Below are positions 30,443-38,195 of a stretch of DNA of 64,000 nucleotides, piece by piece. The stretch is from positions 1 to 64,000 of the forward strand of contig NZ_NRRG01000009.1 in assembly GCF_016583575.1 (NCBI RefSeq), written 5' to 3'. The translations under genes were made by a program, and so were the position numbers. The notes beneath the pieces were generated by a model, which ran no database searches, was not told the DNA's origin, and saw only the letters and a list, made by a program, of their open reading frames with translations. Positions within the stretch are counted from its first letter, which is position 1. Each line of letters opens with the position of its first letter. This DNA comes from Thiocystis violacea (GTDB taxonomy: Bacteria > Pseudomonadota > Gammaproteobacteria > Chromatiales > Chromatiaceae).

Positions 30443-30642
30443 ATGCGACCTCTCTGCGAGGCGCCCGCAGGTTTGATTTTAACCTGCGAAGCGACCCACG
30501 CATCAAGATCATCGCGGTCAAAGCGTTTCCCAGTTTTTCCGACCAGGATATAGGGCAAGCTCCGAGCCGCTATGGCATCGAAGCTGCGTTCCGACATGCC
30601 AAGATAGGATGCGGCACCTTTGCGGGGATAGAGTCGCTGCAT
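30307..30642 (-). CDS. AlpA/MerR-like excisionase (recombination directionality factor)
   Basis: A 111-residue protein. The first 55 residues form an AlpA-type winged helix (YPRKGAASYLGMSERSFDAI, then LPYILVGKTGKRFDRDDLDAWV), which in phages and ICEs directs excision. The rest is low-complexity and overlaps the integrase start by 136 bases in another frame, an unusually long overlap; the true end of the functional part may be near residue 60. It is upstream of and co-oriented with int. Confidence 0.75.
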   Translation of the reverse strand: MQRLYPRKGAASYLGMSERSFDAIAARSLPYILVGKTGKRFDRDDLDAWVASQVKIKPAGASQRGRICKMTRNRKGLNNEEISGGSTRPSGSVSNASSFESRLDAVRSRTR

Positions 30643-30875
30643 GGGCGTATCTGTCTGCCTGTGACTATGCCGACCTGCGGGTTGAGAATGTACACATCTG
30701 TTAAAATCTCCGTGGGTTAGGGCTTGACTCAGACCCTGGTGATGCGCACCCGAGTAGAGGACAATTTGACAAATCTGCTGCGGGGATTGTGGTCAAGGGT
30801 TGTCCTCACGACCCGCAGGACAAGAGCTAGCCCGCACAGGACGCGTCCACATGTCCACTCCCGGAGGCCGCTGCC

Positions 30876-31031
30876 GTGGATTCCGCATCTTTGTTCGCCG
30901 CTGCCCTTGCGCTGCATGCACCAAGGGAGGTCTGCGAAGCCGACATCGATCCAGAGGTGGGGAGCGTCGATTTCACGGTCGGTTTAGCCAGCGGGTCGCG
31001 CTTTGCCTGCTCGCACTGCGGGGGAGCATAA
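30876..31031 (+). pseudogene. N-terminal remnant of an ISL3-family transposase
   Basis: From a GTG preceded by GGAGG, the frame reads VDSASLFAAALALHAPREV, then a Val/Asp-rich stretch, then SGSRFACSHCGGA and a stop. This is the typical ISL3 N-terminus including the first half of the zinc-ribbon CxxC. About 51 of roughly 400 residues remain; no downstream catalytic DDE region is seen nearby. Confidence 0.7.
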
Positions 31032-31285
31032 GCCAGCGCATAAATTTTGAAGCCACGCGGCAAAACCGGAATCGGCGGAGACATGGAAAATCTGTTCAAT
31101 CGAGCCTGGCCTGACGGCTTAGGGCCTCGATCATCGCTTGGTCCACCTGGCCTGCGGGAGCAAGGCGTCACAGCGAAAGAACTGATTTGCAAGCCAATAC
31201 CGCAGCTATCCTTTCGCTTGCACTGGGTTATGGACCAAACGATGATCAAGGCCCGGCTTAGCACATCGCTCAAGACATACGCTCC

Positions 31286-31537
31286 TCACTTTTCACCCAT
31301 TGGATATGGGAGCAGCCGCAAGTCAAAGAATGCCACCCCCGGACTTGACGCGAAAAGCCTGGCGCCCAGTTCGACTGAGACAAACATCTTCGCCAGGGAG
31401 TCGATCCGGTTAATGACTATGGCGGGATCGCGCCTGGCCACGCCGGTCTGGACCACGCCTTCAATGGCGCTCGGATAGACGTCGATCAGACCGCGTTGGC
31501 TGAGCGTGGTTGGATCAGGATTGCGCGTGTCAGCCAT
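31286..31537 (-). CDS. Unrecognised small ORF
   Basis: Eighty-three residues starting MADTRNPDPTTLSQRGLIDV. The composition is protein-like (few Arg/Pro runs, hydrophobic core MFVSVELGARLFA), unlike the shadow frames around it. I do not recognise it; it may be a fragment of a larger gene. Confidence 0.35.
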   Translation of the reverse strand: MADTRNPDPTTLSQRGLIDVYPSAIEGVVQTGVARRDPAIVINRIDSLAKMFVSVELGARLFASSPGVAFFDLRLLPYPMGEK

Positions 31538-31602
31538 TCGTCCGTCAACCGTCGGTCAGCTCAAATGTCACGAAACGATACTGTCAATATTGTTTCTTTG
31601 TC

Positions 31603-31618
31603 AACAATTTATATTGTT
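31603..31618. promoter_or_regulatory. Operator-like palindrome, copy 1
   Basis: AACAAT-TTAT-ATTGTT: perfect 6-bp half-sites with a 4-base spacer, in an AT-rich pocket about 95 bases upstream of the small ORF at 31714. The same motif occurs twice beside the CI/Cro-like genes. Confidence 0.55.
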
Positions 31619-31713
31619 TTTCGAGGGCCAGAAGGAAGGTGGTTTCTTTTTGCCAGTCAATTGCGCATCCGTCACAAGACTGCAATCTGGCGCCTACGCT
31701 AGGAAACGGAAGC

Positions 31714-31926
31714 ATGAAAATCCTAAAGGGTCTCGATCATGATGCCATCGCCATCCTTGATGACGCAGAGGCCACCATCGGTGAGTTGGGCGCGCGCCAG
31801 CGCCCGGATGGCGGATGGGAGATCGAGACCGCAACCAGCATGGGATGGTGGCGCGTTCAGTTAGTCATCGAGGACGGCGCGTGTCAAGGCGACGAAGCGT
31901 CGTGCGGAGAGTTGCCCGCCCGCTAA
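31714..31926 (+). CDS. Small hypothetical protein, possibly under the element's repressor
   Basis: Seventy residues starting MKILKGLDHDAIAILDD, acidic, with the stretch GWWRVQLVIEDG. The ATG follows GGAAGC at 4 bases. Its end overlaps the convergent repressor gene by 66 bases. It lies directly downstream of an operator-like palindrome, which suggests repressor control. No family recognised. Confidence 0.4.
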   Translation: MKILKGLDHDAIAILDDAEATIGELGARQRPDGGWEIETATSMGWWRVQLVIEDGACQGDEASCGELPAR

Positions 31927-32223
31927 GGCGGTGGCTAACGCCCGCATGGCGGCCTGTGCGTCCGTCGGCAGGTCGCTGACATCAATCAACATTTCCCAAG
32001 CGAGTTGTGATTTTGGGCCGTGCCCGGTCTTGAGCCATTCGGCACGGACGTGGAGGGCTTGCGCAATCGCCACGGCATGGCGCGTATCGCTGGTCCCGTT
32101 CGTCTCGATCTGGTGAATGGACTGCTGTGACAGGTCGCCCGCCAGTTTTCCTAGCGCCGCTTGGGATAATCCCCGCGCCTTGCGCTCGACCTTCACGCGT
32201 GCGCCAAAAGTATCCATGATCAT
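31861..32223 (-). CDS. XRE-family (CI-like) repressor
   Basis: A 120-residue DNA-binding protein with an N-terminal helix-turn-helix: ARVKVERKARGLSQAALGKL, then SQQSIHQIETNGT. No LexA-like peptidase domain is present, so induction cannot be by classical self-cleavage. It is divergent from a Cro-like gene at 32389, with two operator-like palindromes in between. This is the layout of a phage immunity switch and probably keeps the ICE quiet. Confidence 0.82.
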   Translation of the reverse strand: MIMDTFGARVKVERKARGLSQAALGKLAGDLSQQSIHQIETNGTSDTRHAVAIAQALHVRAEWLKTGHGPKSQLAWEMLIDVSDLPTDAQAAMRALATALAGGQLSARRFVALTRAVLDD

Positions 32224-32339
32224 GAATGCCCTGTGTTGAGACGCTTAAGTGAGCGATTGGAGGCGCCTGATAGACCGTTTCTCGGTGGCATCGGCGGAGA
32301 AACTGACATGATCAACATAGCAATGTTTTCCGGAAAAGC

Positions 32340-32378
32340 AACAGTTTTTATTGTTGTTGATTAACAATTAATACTGTA
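32340..32378. promoter_or_regulatory. Operator-like palindromes, copies 2 and 3, in the CI/Cro-type switch
   Basis: AACAGT-TTTT-ATTGTT (32340-32355) and AACAAT-TAAT-ACTGTA (32363-32378) lie just upstream of the Cro-like start at 32389. Their centres are 23 bases apart, about two helical turns, which suits cooperative binding. A weaker AACAT-AGCA-ATGTT lies at 32314-32327. Confidence 0.6.
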
Positions 32379-32388
32379 GCCTCTTCGC

Positions 32389-32607
32389 ATGAAAGCATTT
32401 CTTGAACAAGCCATCGCCATCGCGGGGAGCCAGGCCGCGCTCGCTCGACAGATTGGGGCCTCGCAACAAATGGTCTCCCAGTGGTTGACGCGGCGCAACG
32501 GGCGGGTGTCCCCCGTCTATTGCCGGCTCATCGAGGACGCCACGGGCGTGTCGCGCTACGACTTGCGCCCCGATATTTTTGGTCGGACGCGAATCGATCC
32601 AAGTTGA
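32389..32607 (+). CDS. Cro/YdaS-like DNA-binding protein
   Basis: A 72-residue helix-turn-helix protein: MKAFLEQAIAIAGSQAALAR, then GASQQMVSQWL and CRLIEDATGVSRYDLRPDIF. This matches the Cro/YdaS family, where such proteins oppose the CI repressor. It is the first gene of the rightward element operon. Confidence 0.85.
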   Translation: MKAFLEQAIAIAGSQAALARQIGASQQMVSQWLTRRNGRVSPVYCRLIEDATGVSRYDLRPDIFGRTRIDPS

Positions 32608-32670
32608 TTCGACCGCGGAAAAAAGCGCACAAACCCCGACTGATAACCGTAATTCCTCATGGAGGATCGA

Positions 32671-32910
32671 ATGGATACGCCGAACCAAACCACCAGACGT
32701 TCAGGTGGACAGTGGCCTGACCCGGTCGACGCCGGTATCACGCCGACCCAACAAGGCGCCCGCCTTGTGGATGTTCCAAGCCACCGGTGCACGGCCGGCA
32801 TCGCTCCTCGTGGGCGCGGCGGCCCGTCGACAGATGCGACACGCCAGCCGAGCTTGACCGGGGATATTCCAGGGGCGCGGATGGAACTGTTCGCGGAGGA
32901 AGCCGCATGA
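32671..32910 (+). CDS. Small hypothetical ICE protein
   Basis: Seventy-nine residues starting MDTPNQTTRRSGGQW, polar and probably disordered, ending MELFAEEAA. The ATG at 32671 follows GGAGG at 7 bases. The stop overlaps the next start (ATGA). I do not recognise it; the good ribosome-binding site and tight coupling support it being real. Confidence 0.6.
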   Translation: MDTPNQTTRRSGGQWPDPVDAGITPTQQGARLVDVPSHRCTAGIAPRGRGGPSTDATRQPSLTGDIPGARMELFAEEAA

Positions 32911-33338
32911 GCGGCCAGGCTGAAGCCAAGATTCACCCGGCACATCCGCCACAGAGCCATCCCGACCGCTCGGAGACCGACGGTTCCAGGACGTTCCCAA
33001 TGGATACCGATGCAACCCGGTTCCCCCCAGATGTGGAAAACCGGCATGTCGGGGCGTCCTCTACCGACCGCTCGACGATGGGTCCGCCGACGTTTACCGT
33101 GCGTCCTTCTGGTCAATCGGAACTCGTCGGCCTCTTGACCGTGCGCGCCGGCGTTCCGGTCAGCGATACGCTCGAATTGGCCTCCGCCATGCTGGTCTCG
33201 GCGTGCGCGACCACCCGTCTGGTGGCCATGGACTACCGAGGTGAACAGTCGGGTAGCCTGTGGTCCACCGTTTATCTCCTGGAGGTCGTGGCGACCTTGG
33301 TCGATGCGTCCCTGCAGGCGCATGACGTGTACTCGTGA
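32907..33338 (+). CDS. DUF3077-like small protein
   Basis: A 143-residue protein. The first 55 residues are polar and His/Pro-rich. The C-terminal half has the alpha-helical pattern VRAGVPVSDTLELASAML, VSACATTRLVAMD and a final amphipathic helix, resembling DUF3077 proteins of pseudomonads. Function unknown. Start and stop both overlap the neighbours (ATGA and GTGA). Confidence 0.6.
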   Translation: MSGQAEAKIHPAHPPQSHPDRSETDGSRTFPMDTDATRFPPDVENRHVGASSTDRSTMGPPTFTVRPSGQSELVGLLTVRAGVPVSDTLELASAMLVSACATTRLVAMDYRGEQSGSLWSTVYLLEVVATLVDASLQAHDVYS

Positions 33339-33562
33339 GCGACCAAGCCCCCATCCCTCTTCGCTCCCGACAAGGGCGTTTGGCTTGGTACGGAGCCCCC
33401 GAGAGCGATGCCGATTGGCCGCCCCTCGCGTCCTGGAAAATCGCCGTCAAACGTGATTCTCGCGCCCCCGTCTGGTCTGTGTCAGAGGCGGAACAATGGG
33501 CCATGACCGCCGAAGTTCCTCTCCGGATCTCGGCTCAGCGCCATGTCCATCCGGCTCAATGA
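33335..33562 (+). CDS. Small hypothetical ICE protein
   Basis: Seventy-five residues from GTG 33335, overlapping the upstream stop and the start of the next gene by 20 bases. The segment PPLASWKIAVKRDSRAP has no family I know. Coupling to both neighbours is the main evidence. Confidence 0.5.
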   Translation: MSDQAPIPLRSRQGRLAWYGAPESDADWPPLASWKIAVKRDSRAPVWSVSEAEQWAMTAEVPLRISAQRHVHPAQ

Positions 33563-34556
33563 TAGCGAACTGTCAAGACTCACGGGCCAGATCGCCGACA
33601 TCTGGCAGTTCTACCTCGTGTTGAGGAAGTTCATGGACTATCGAACCGGGTTGGTGGGGATTATGCGTGGAATCTCCTGGCAGTCGCTGCAAGAGGAGAT
33701 GTACGTCGAGCCTGGACAGGGACTGGAGAAGACGGGGACGCCGGCCAAGTCAAAACTCCGCCGCCTGGCCCAACGGATGGAAAAAGCCGGCCTGGTTTCA
33801 AACCGAGCTCAGCCGAAAAAGCTCATTTTTTTCATGTGCCTGGCCACCAGGGATGATTCCGCGAACAATAAACCCGGCACAAACCCGGCACAAACCCGGC
33901 AGACCCATCCCGACAGCTCGGAGGCCAGTCATGGCGTGGCGGAACCGCCCCTCAACGACAGAACCCGGCACCTGCGTTTTTCAAAAGGGTCAGCTAAACC
34001 CGACACACCTCCGGTATCCGGTATCCGGAAAGAAAAAGAAGTGCTAACGCACTTGTCGATCGGCGATCGACCTGGCGCGGTCGTGCCTGATGTGGCGATC
34101 AGTGATCCCGATCCGGTGACGGCCAGGCCAGCGACTCCCAATCCACCCATCCCGGAGTTGGGACGCCAGCCCAACGTTGATTTGTCGCTCTTACCAACCC
34201 CGTGCCCGGACCTGGTTCAACACATCTTCACGCACTGGCAGCAGGCGATGAACAAGCCCCGAGCCAAGCTGGATACGAAACGCCGGGCCGCCATTGCCGC
34301 GCGGCTTAAGGATGGCTACAGCGTGGAGGATCTCCTGAGCGCCGTTGATGGCTGCAAGGGATCGGCCTGGCATCAGGGCCAGAACGATCGCCACCGGCCC
34401 TTCAACGACCTGAGCCTGATTTGCCGCGACGGCGCGCATGTCGAGCAGTTCCTCGACCTGGCTACGGGCCAACGGCAAGCCGACACGGAACTGGAGGCGT
34501 TTCTCAAGGGCGGTCAATCCGACACCCTGGAGGGTGAATTCCATGTTGTTCGATAA
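33543..34556 (+). CDS. Phage-like replication initiator (O-like) with internal iterons
   Basis: A 337-residue protein in three parts. The N-terminus (about 1-100) looks like a winged helix with DIWQFYLVLRKFMDYRTGLV and KLRRLAQRMEKAGLVSNR. The middle (about 105-215) is a polar Pro/Thr-rich linker. The C-terminus (about 225-320) resembles the phage replisome-organiser C-terminal domain (FTHWQQAMNKPRAKLDTKRR, then RPFNDLSLICRDGAHVEQFL). The DNA coding for the linker carries five 11-bp repeats (33870-34006). This matches the plan of lambda O, whose origin lies inside its gene. The next gene is P-like. Confidence 0.7.
   Translation: MSIRLNDSELSRLTGQIADIWQFYLVLRKFMDYRTGLVGIMRGISWQSLQEEMYVEPGQGLEKTGTPAKSKLRRLAQRMEKAGLVSNRAQPKKLIFFMCLATRDDSANNKPGTNPAQTRQTHPDSSEASHGVAEPPLNDRTRHLRFSKGSAKPDTPPVSGIRKEKEVLTHLSIGDRPGAVVPDVAISDPDPVTARPATPNPPIPELGRQPNVDLSLLPTPCPDLVQHIFTHWQQAMNKPRAKLDTKRRAAIAARLKDGYSVEDLLSAVDGCKGSAWHQGQNDRHRPFNDLSLICRDGAHVEQFLDLATGQRQADTELEAFLKGGQSDTLEGEFHVVR
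33870..34006 (+). repeat. Iteron-like array (AAACCCGGCAC) inside the initiator gene
   Basis: Three contiguous 11-bp copies lie at 33870-33880, 33881-33891 and 33892-33902 (last base differs). Single-mismatch copies follow at 33961-33971 and 33996-34006. CCGGTATC repeats follow at about 34011. Direct repeats inside an initiator gene are the hallmark of lambdoid and some plasmid origins. Confidence 0.65.
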
Positions 34557-35355
34557 GGATCGCGACGCCTTCTCCAAGCTGCTCGACGACCTCGGTGATC
34601 ACTATGGGCGGTTGGTATCGGTGCGGGTCAAAACCACCTGGTGGCGCTTGCTGGAAACCAAGCTGGATCTGGCGACGCTGCGCGAGGCCCTGGACCAGCA
34701 TCTGCTGGACGGGGCACGGGGGCGTTATTTCCCTCAACCGTCCGATGTCCTCGTCGTGCTCGAGCGCGCGGTCGGTGGCCGCCCCAGCGCGGACGAGGCC
34801 TGGGCGCTGGGTCTGGAGACCTTCGACGAAGCCGCGACGGTCTGCGTGACCGACGAGATCCTGCTGGCGTCCGCGGCGGCGGCGCCCGTGTGGGAGATCG
34901 GCGATAAAGTGGGTGCCCGGATGGCTTTCAAAGCCGCCTACGAACGCGTGGTGACCGAGCGGCGGATCCAGGGCCAGCGCCCACGCTGGCAGCTCTCGCT
35001 CGGCTGGGATGGCGAGCGACGGGTGCTCGCGGTGCAGGCGGCCCTGGAGGCGGGGCGACTCTCGCTCACGCAGGCGCGTTCCTTTCTGCCGGCTCCGGAC
35101 CTCCCAGGCTCGGCCGTGCGGATCGCTGGACCGCGATCCGGGCAGGTGGTGGCGTTACCGATCGACGAGGAGGCGGCGCGGCGCCAGCGGTGGCGCGCGC
35201 TGCGTGAGGCGATCCACGGGCGCCAAGGACACGCCAATGACGCGGAGCGACCGAACGAGACGGTGATCGCCACCGAGCGCGAACGCAGCGCGCAACACAA
35301 GCCGCAGGCCCTGGCTGATCTGGAGCAGCTGCAGGCCAGCCAGGATGCCTCGTGA
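34543..35355 (+). CDS. Phage P-like protein, possible helicase loader
   Basis: A 270-residue protein beginning MLFDKDRDAFSKLLDDLGDH, with a helical N-terminus containing the segment TTWWRLLETKLDLATLREAL and RYFPQPSDVLVVLE. This is the pattern of phage replication P / replicative-helicase-loader proteins, which also begin with a domain monitoring a target cut-off of this type. The C-terminus is charged and disordered. It overlaps the O-like gene by 14 bases. The assignment rests on gene position and general resemblance. Confidence 0.55.
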   Translation: MLFDKDRDAFSKLLDDLGDHYGRLVSVRVKTTWWRLLETKLDLATLREALDQHLLDGARGRYFPQPSDVLVVLERAVGGRPSADEAWALGLETFDEAATVCVTDEILLASAAAAPVWEIGDKVGARMAFKAAYERVVTERRIQGQRPRWQLSLGWDGERRVLAVQAALEAGRLSLTQARSFLPAPDLPGSAVRIAGPRSGQVVALPIDEEAARRQRWRALREAIHGRQGHANDAERPNETVIATERERSAQHKPQALADLEQLQASQDAS

Positions 35356-35518
35356 CGATCGGTCGTCACCGCGTTAGCGAGGGACATGATTGAGCGGGCG
35401 GAGAGACGTAAGCCGCGGCCACGACCGTTTAACCGAATCCGTTCGCGGTTCACGCCCAGTGGCACGAATACACAGGCGAGTGTCTCGCCATCGCGGGCCA
35501 CGAACGCGCGTTCCTGCC

Positions 35519-35878
35519 TTACGGCTCTACTCCCGGCGCGGTGGCCCTCGCGAGCCATCCCGTCGATGCCGTTGGCAGGGAGGGCGCAACGGGCGTGACG
35601 ATCGGCGACGGATCAGGTATCCGCCAGCAGCGCACCCGTCCCTCGAAGTCCACCCCGCACGATTGACCATCCAGGCGCAGCGCATGCACGGCCTGACCGC
35701 CACGCCAGGCGGCACCGCCCAGGCTTTCAGAGGACGGACTGATCACATAGCCTGGAAAGGGCAGACGGGCGGGCGTGATCGCATCCGTGGGCGGTTCCGG
35801 GGTCGAGGTACAACCCCCGGTCAAGACGGCGGACATCAACACAAGTACAGGCAAGAGACGGAGGGCCACCATCGCCAT
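35519..35878 (-). CDS. Putative lipoprotein of the conjugation region
   Basis: A 119-residue protein with signal peptide MALRL-type (VALRLLPVLVLMSAVL) and lipobox TGGC. The mature part has two cysteines (SCGVDFEGRVRCW) that could form a disulfide. It is divergent from traI. Small lipoproteins at this place are common in ICEs, but I cannot assign a family. Confidence 0.65.
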   Translation of the reverse strand: MAMVALRLLPVLVLMSAVLTGGCTSTPEPPTDAITPARLPFPGYVISPSSESLGGAAWRGGQAVHALRLDGQSCGVDFEGRVRCWRIPDPSPIVTPVAPSLPTASTGWLARATAPGVEP

Positions 35879-35940
35879 TCAATCCTGGAATGAAAGGAAG
35901 CGCCCGATCATAGCCAGGATGGTGGAGAAGATCCGCCCGC

Positions 35941-36002
35941 AACGGTGAATGAAAGACCGGTTGGCCCGCGCGAAGGAACGGTCCGGTCATGGATTCACCG
36001 TT
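35941..36002. repeat. Two-stem palindrome upstream of traI (oriT or activator-site candidate)
   Basis: AACGGTGAAT (35941-35950) pairs with ATTCACCGTT (35993-36002). Nested inside, GACCGG (35955) pairs with CCGGTC (35983). The right arm is part of a motif repeated upstream of traL. Confidence 0.6.
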
Positions 36003-36053
36003 CATCCTATCCGTCGTCGCGAAAGGGTGATGCAATCGCCGCTGCGCTGATTC

Positions 36054-38195
36054 ATGCGCGTCGCCCACGCCGTCTGCTGCATGCCAAGATTGCTCGCCCG
36101 CTGCCAGGCGGCCTGGTCGGCCTTTCGCGGGGCCGGCCTTCTCACGCCGACCATGGACGAAAGATCGATCACGCGACTTTCTGTGGATATCGCCCCCGAG
36201 ATTCCTCGTTATCCGCCGTTTCTCAAAGGGCTGCCCGTGGCCAGTTCGATCCAGATCCTGGAAACCCAACGCGATCTCATCGCGACGCTGCAGGATGCAC
36301 TGGCCTTGACCGACGCGGATTACCAGACCCTGATCGTGCCGTTGCTCGAACACTATGCCGCCTTCGTACATCTGTTGCCGGCGTCGGAAACGCATCACCA
36401 TCGCGGCGCCGGGGGCTTGTTTCGCCATGGCCTGGAAACCGCTTTCCAGGCCGCTCGCGCTAGCCGGGGCAAGCTGTTCGCCCTCGACCGGCGGCCCGAG
36501 GAACGGCGGATCCTGGAACCGCGATGGCATCTGGCGGCTTTCATCGTGGGGCTGCTGCACGATGTCGGCAAGCCGGTCACCGATGTCGCGGTCGTCGACC
36601 GCGCGGGGACCAGTCGCTGGCAACCCGTGGATGAGAGCCTCGTCGCCTGGGCCAACCGCCAGGGGGTCGATCACTATTTCCTGCGCTGGAATCCGCGGCG
36701 CCTGCACCACGGGCACGAGGTCTTCACCGCCTCGGTGTTCCATCAACTGCTCACGCCCGCCGTGCGCAAATGGCTGATGGATCCCGACCCCATGGTCTGG
36801 CACACCCTGGGCCGGGTGCTGGCGGGCAGCGATACCCAGACCCTGCTGTATCAGCTGATGCACGAGGCCGACCGTGCCAGCGTGGCCCAGGATCTGCGCG
36901 AGAATCGCATCGATCCGGAGGCGCTCTCGCTCGGGGTGCCGATCGAACGCTACCTCATCGACACCATGCGCTCGCTGCTGCGCGAGGGAACCTGGACGGT
37001 GAATGTGCCGGGCGCGCAGCTCTGGCTGTTCCACCCGCACGGACTGCATCTGGTCTGGTCGGATTGTGCCCCGACCCTGGTCCAACGACTCACGGACGCC
37101 CGGATCCCCGGTATTCCGCGGGATCCCGACACCCTGGCCGAGATTCTGATCGATCACCACCTGGCGGTGCCGCGCCAGATCGCCGGGCAGGAACACCCGG
37201 CGCGCTACTGGCGTCTGGCCCCCGCCCTGTTGGCTCGCGACCGTGACCATCCGGTTGAATTGTCGTTTCTACGCCTGTCCTCGCCCGAGCTGTTGTTCTC
37301 TGGCGTGGTGCCCGCGCCAACGCCATTGCTGCACCGTGCCAGCGCGCCCGCGCTGAGCGTAGTGGACGCCAGCGACGGCGCCACAGGGATGATGGCGGTC
37401 GCCACCACGCCCCCTGACGCCGACCGGGGTCCGTCGGAAGGGATCCCGCAAGACGCCCCCGGCACCGCAGCGGCCCCGGTCGAGGCCAGCACTCCGCCAG
37501 TGCCGGCTCCGCTCCCGACCTCACCCGCCGACACCGCACGCGACTGGTTGACGCGGCAGGCGCCCGCGGGTCCGGCGCTGATGCAGCTGAGTGCCGCGCT
37601 CACCCAGGGACGTCTCACGCTGGATGCGCACCCCTGCGCGATCAAGGGCCAGGTCTTTCTCCCCTATCCCCAGGCGCTCACGGGGCTCGACGCGCCGCCT
37701 GCGGCGGTGTTGGCGGATCTGGATGCCCGCCAGTGGATCGCGCGCGATCCGCTCAAACCGATGCTCGCTGTCCGGGCGCATGAGGGCGTGTCCGGGGTGT
37801 GGCTCACGCGGGAAGTGTCGCGCCATCTGCTCGCCCTGGGGCTGGCGGAAACGGCGGTGAGCCCGTCGCTGTCGGCCCTCAACCCGGTCGTCACGGCGGC
37901 CTCGGATCCGGCCGCGACACCCGTGCTGAGTCCGCCCGCGAGGCCTCCTGGCGACGCCTCTCCCGGTACCGTCGCCAGCGCCTACGCGCGGGGCATCCGT
38001 GAGCGTCTGCTGGCACACGACCCGACGCTCGGTCCGATCACCCAAAGCGCCCAGGCGCTGTCGGTCGCGCTGACCGGGCCGATCCTCGACGGCGCCAAAC
38101 GCGCCGGGATCTCGGAGACGGCACTCAGCCGGGCGCTGGAACGCGTGCCGGGCGCCGGTCCGGTCACCAAAGGCCGCTTCACTCTTGGCCTATAA
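36054..38195 (+). CDS. traI: TraI, MobH-family conjugative relaxase
   Basis: The relaxase nicks oriT and leads transfer. The 713-residue protein has an N-terminal TraI_2/HD-like domain with HHHRGAGGLFRHGLETAF and LLHDVGKP metal-binding residues, as in SXT and IncHI relaxases (MobH). The centre is a Pro/Ala-rich linker. The C-terminal TraI_2_C-type domain has LMQLSAALTQGRLTLD and KGQVFLPYPQAL. No strong ribosome-binding site marks the start; ATG 36153 is a reasonable alternative. The TAA overlaps the traD start. Confidence 0.88.
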   Translation: MRVAHAVCCMPRLLARCQAAWSAFRGAGLLTPTMDERSITRLSVDIAPEIPRYPPFLKGLPVASSIQILETQRDLIATLQDALALTDADYQTLIVPLLEHYAAFVHLLPASETHHHRGAGGLFRHGLETAFQAARASRGKLFALDRRPEERRILEPRWHLAAFIVGLLHDVGKPVTDVAVVDRAGTSRWQPVDESLVAWANRQGVDHYFLRWNPRRLHHGHEVFTASVFHQLLTPAVRKWLMDPDPMVWHTLGRVLAGSDTQTLLYQLMHEADRASVAQDLRENRIDPEALSLGVPIERYLIDTMRSLLREGTWTVNVPGAQLWLFHPHGLHLVWSDCAPTLVQRLTDARIPGIPRDPDTLAEILIDHHLAVPRQIAGQEHPARYWRLAPALLARDRDHPVELSFLRLSSPELLFSGVVPAPTPLLHRASAPALSVVDASDGATGMMAVATTPPDADRGPSEGIPQDAPGTAAAPVEASTPPVPAPLPTSPADTARDWLTRQAPAGPALMQLSAALTQGRLTLDAHPCAIKGQVFLPYPQALTGLDAPPAAVLADLDARQWIARDPLKPMLAVRAHEGVSGVWLTREVSRHLLALGLAETAVSPSLSALNPVVTAASDPAATPVLSPPARPPGDASPGTVASAYARGIRERLLAHDPTLGPITQSAQALSVALTGPILDGAKRAGISETALSRALERVPGAGPVTKGRFTLGL

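Larger units (their letters stand above)
30643..31860. other. Gene-poor variable region of the ICE
   Basis: About 1.2 kb between the recombination genes and the CI-like repressor. It holds a transposase remnant (30876-31031), an uncertain minus-strand frame (31286-31537), an operator-like palindrome (31603-31618) and a small plus-strand gene candidate (31714-31926). The rest shows nothing I can name. It looks like a decayed insertion site. Confidence 0.6.

Noticed and set aside
35386-35598. Plus-strand ORFs between the P-like gene and the lipoprotein
   Set aside because: Arg/Pro-rich, no ribosome-binding site, antisense to the lipoprotein end.
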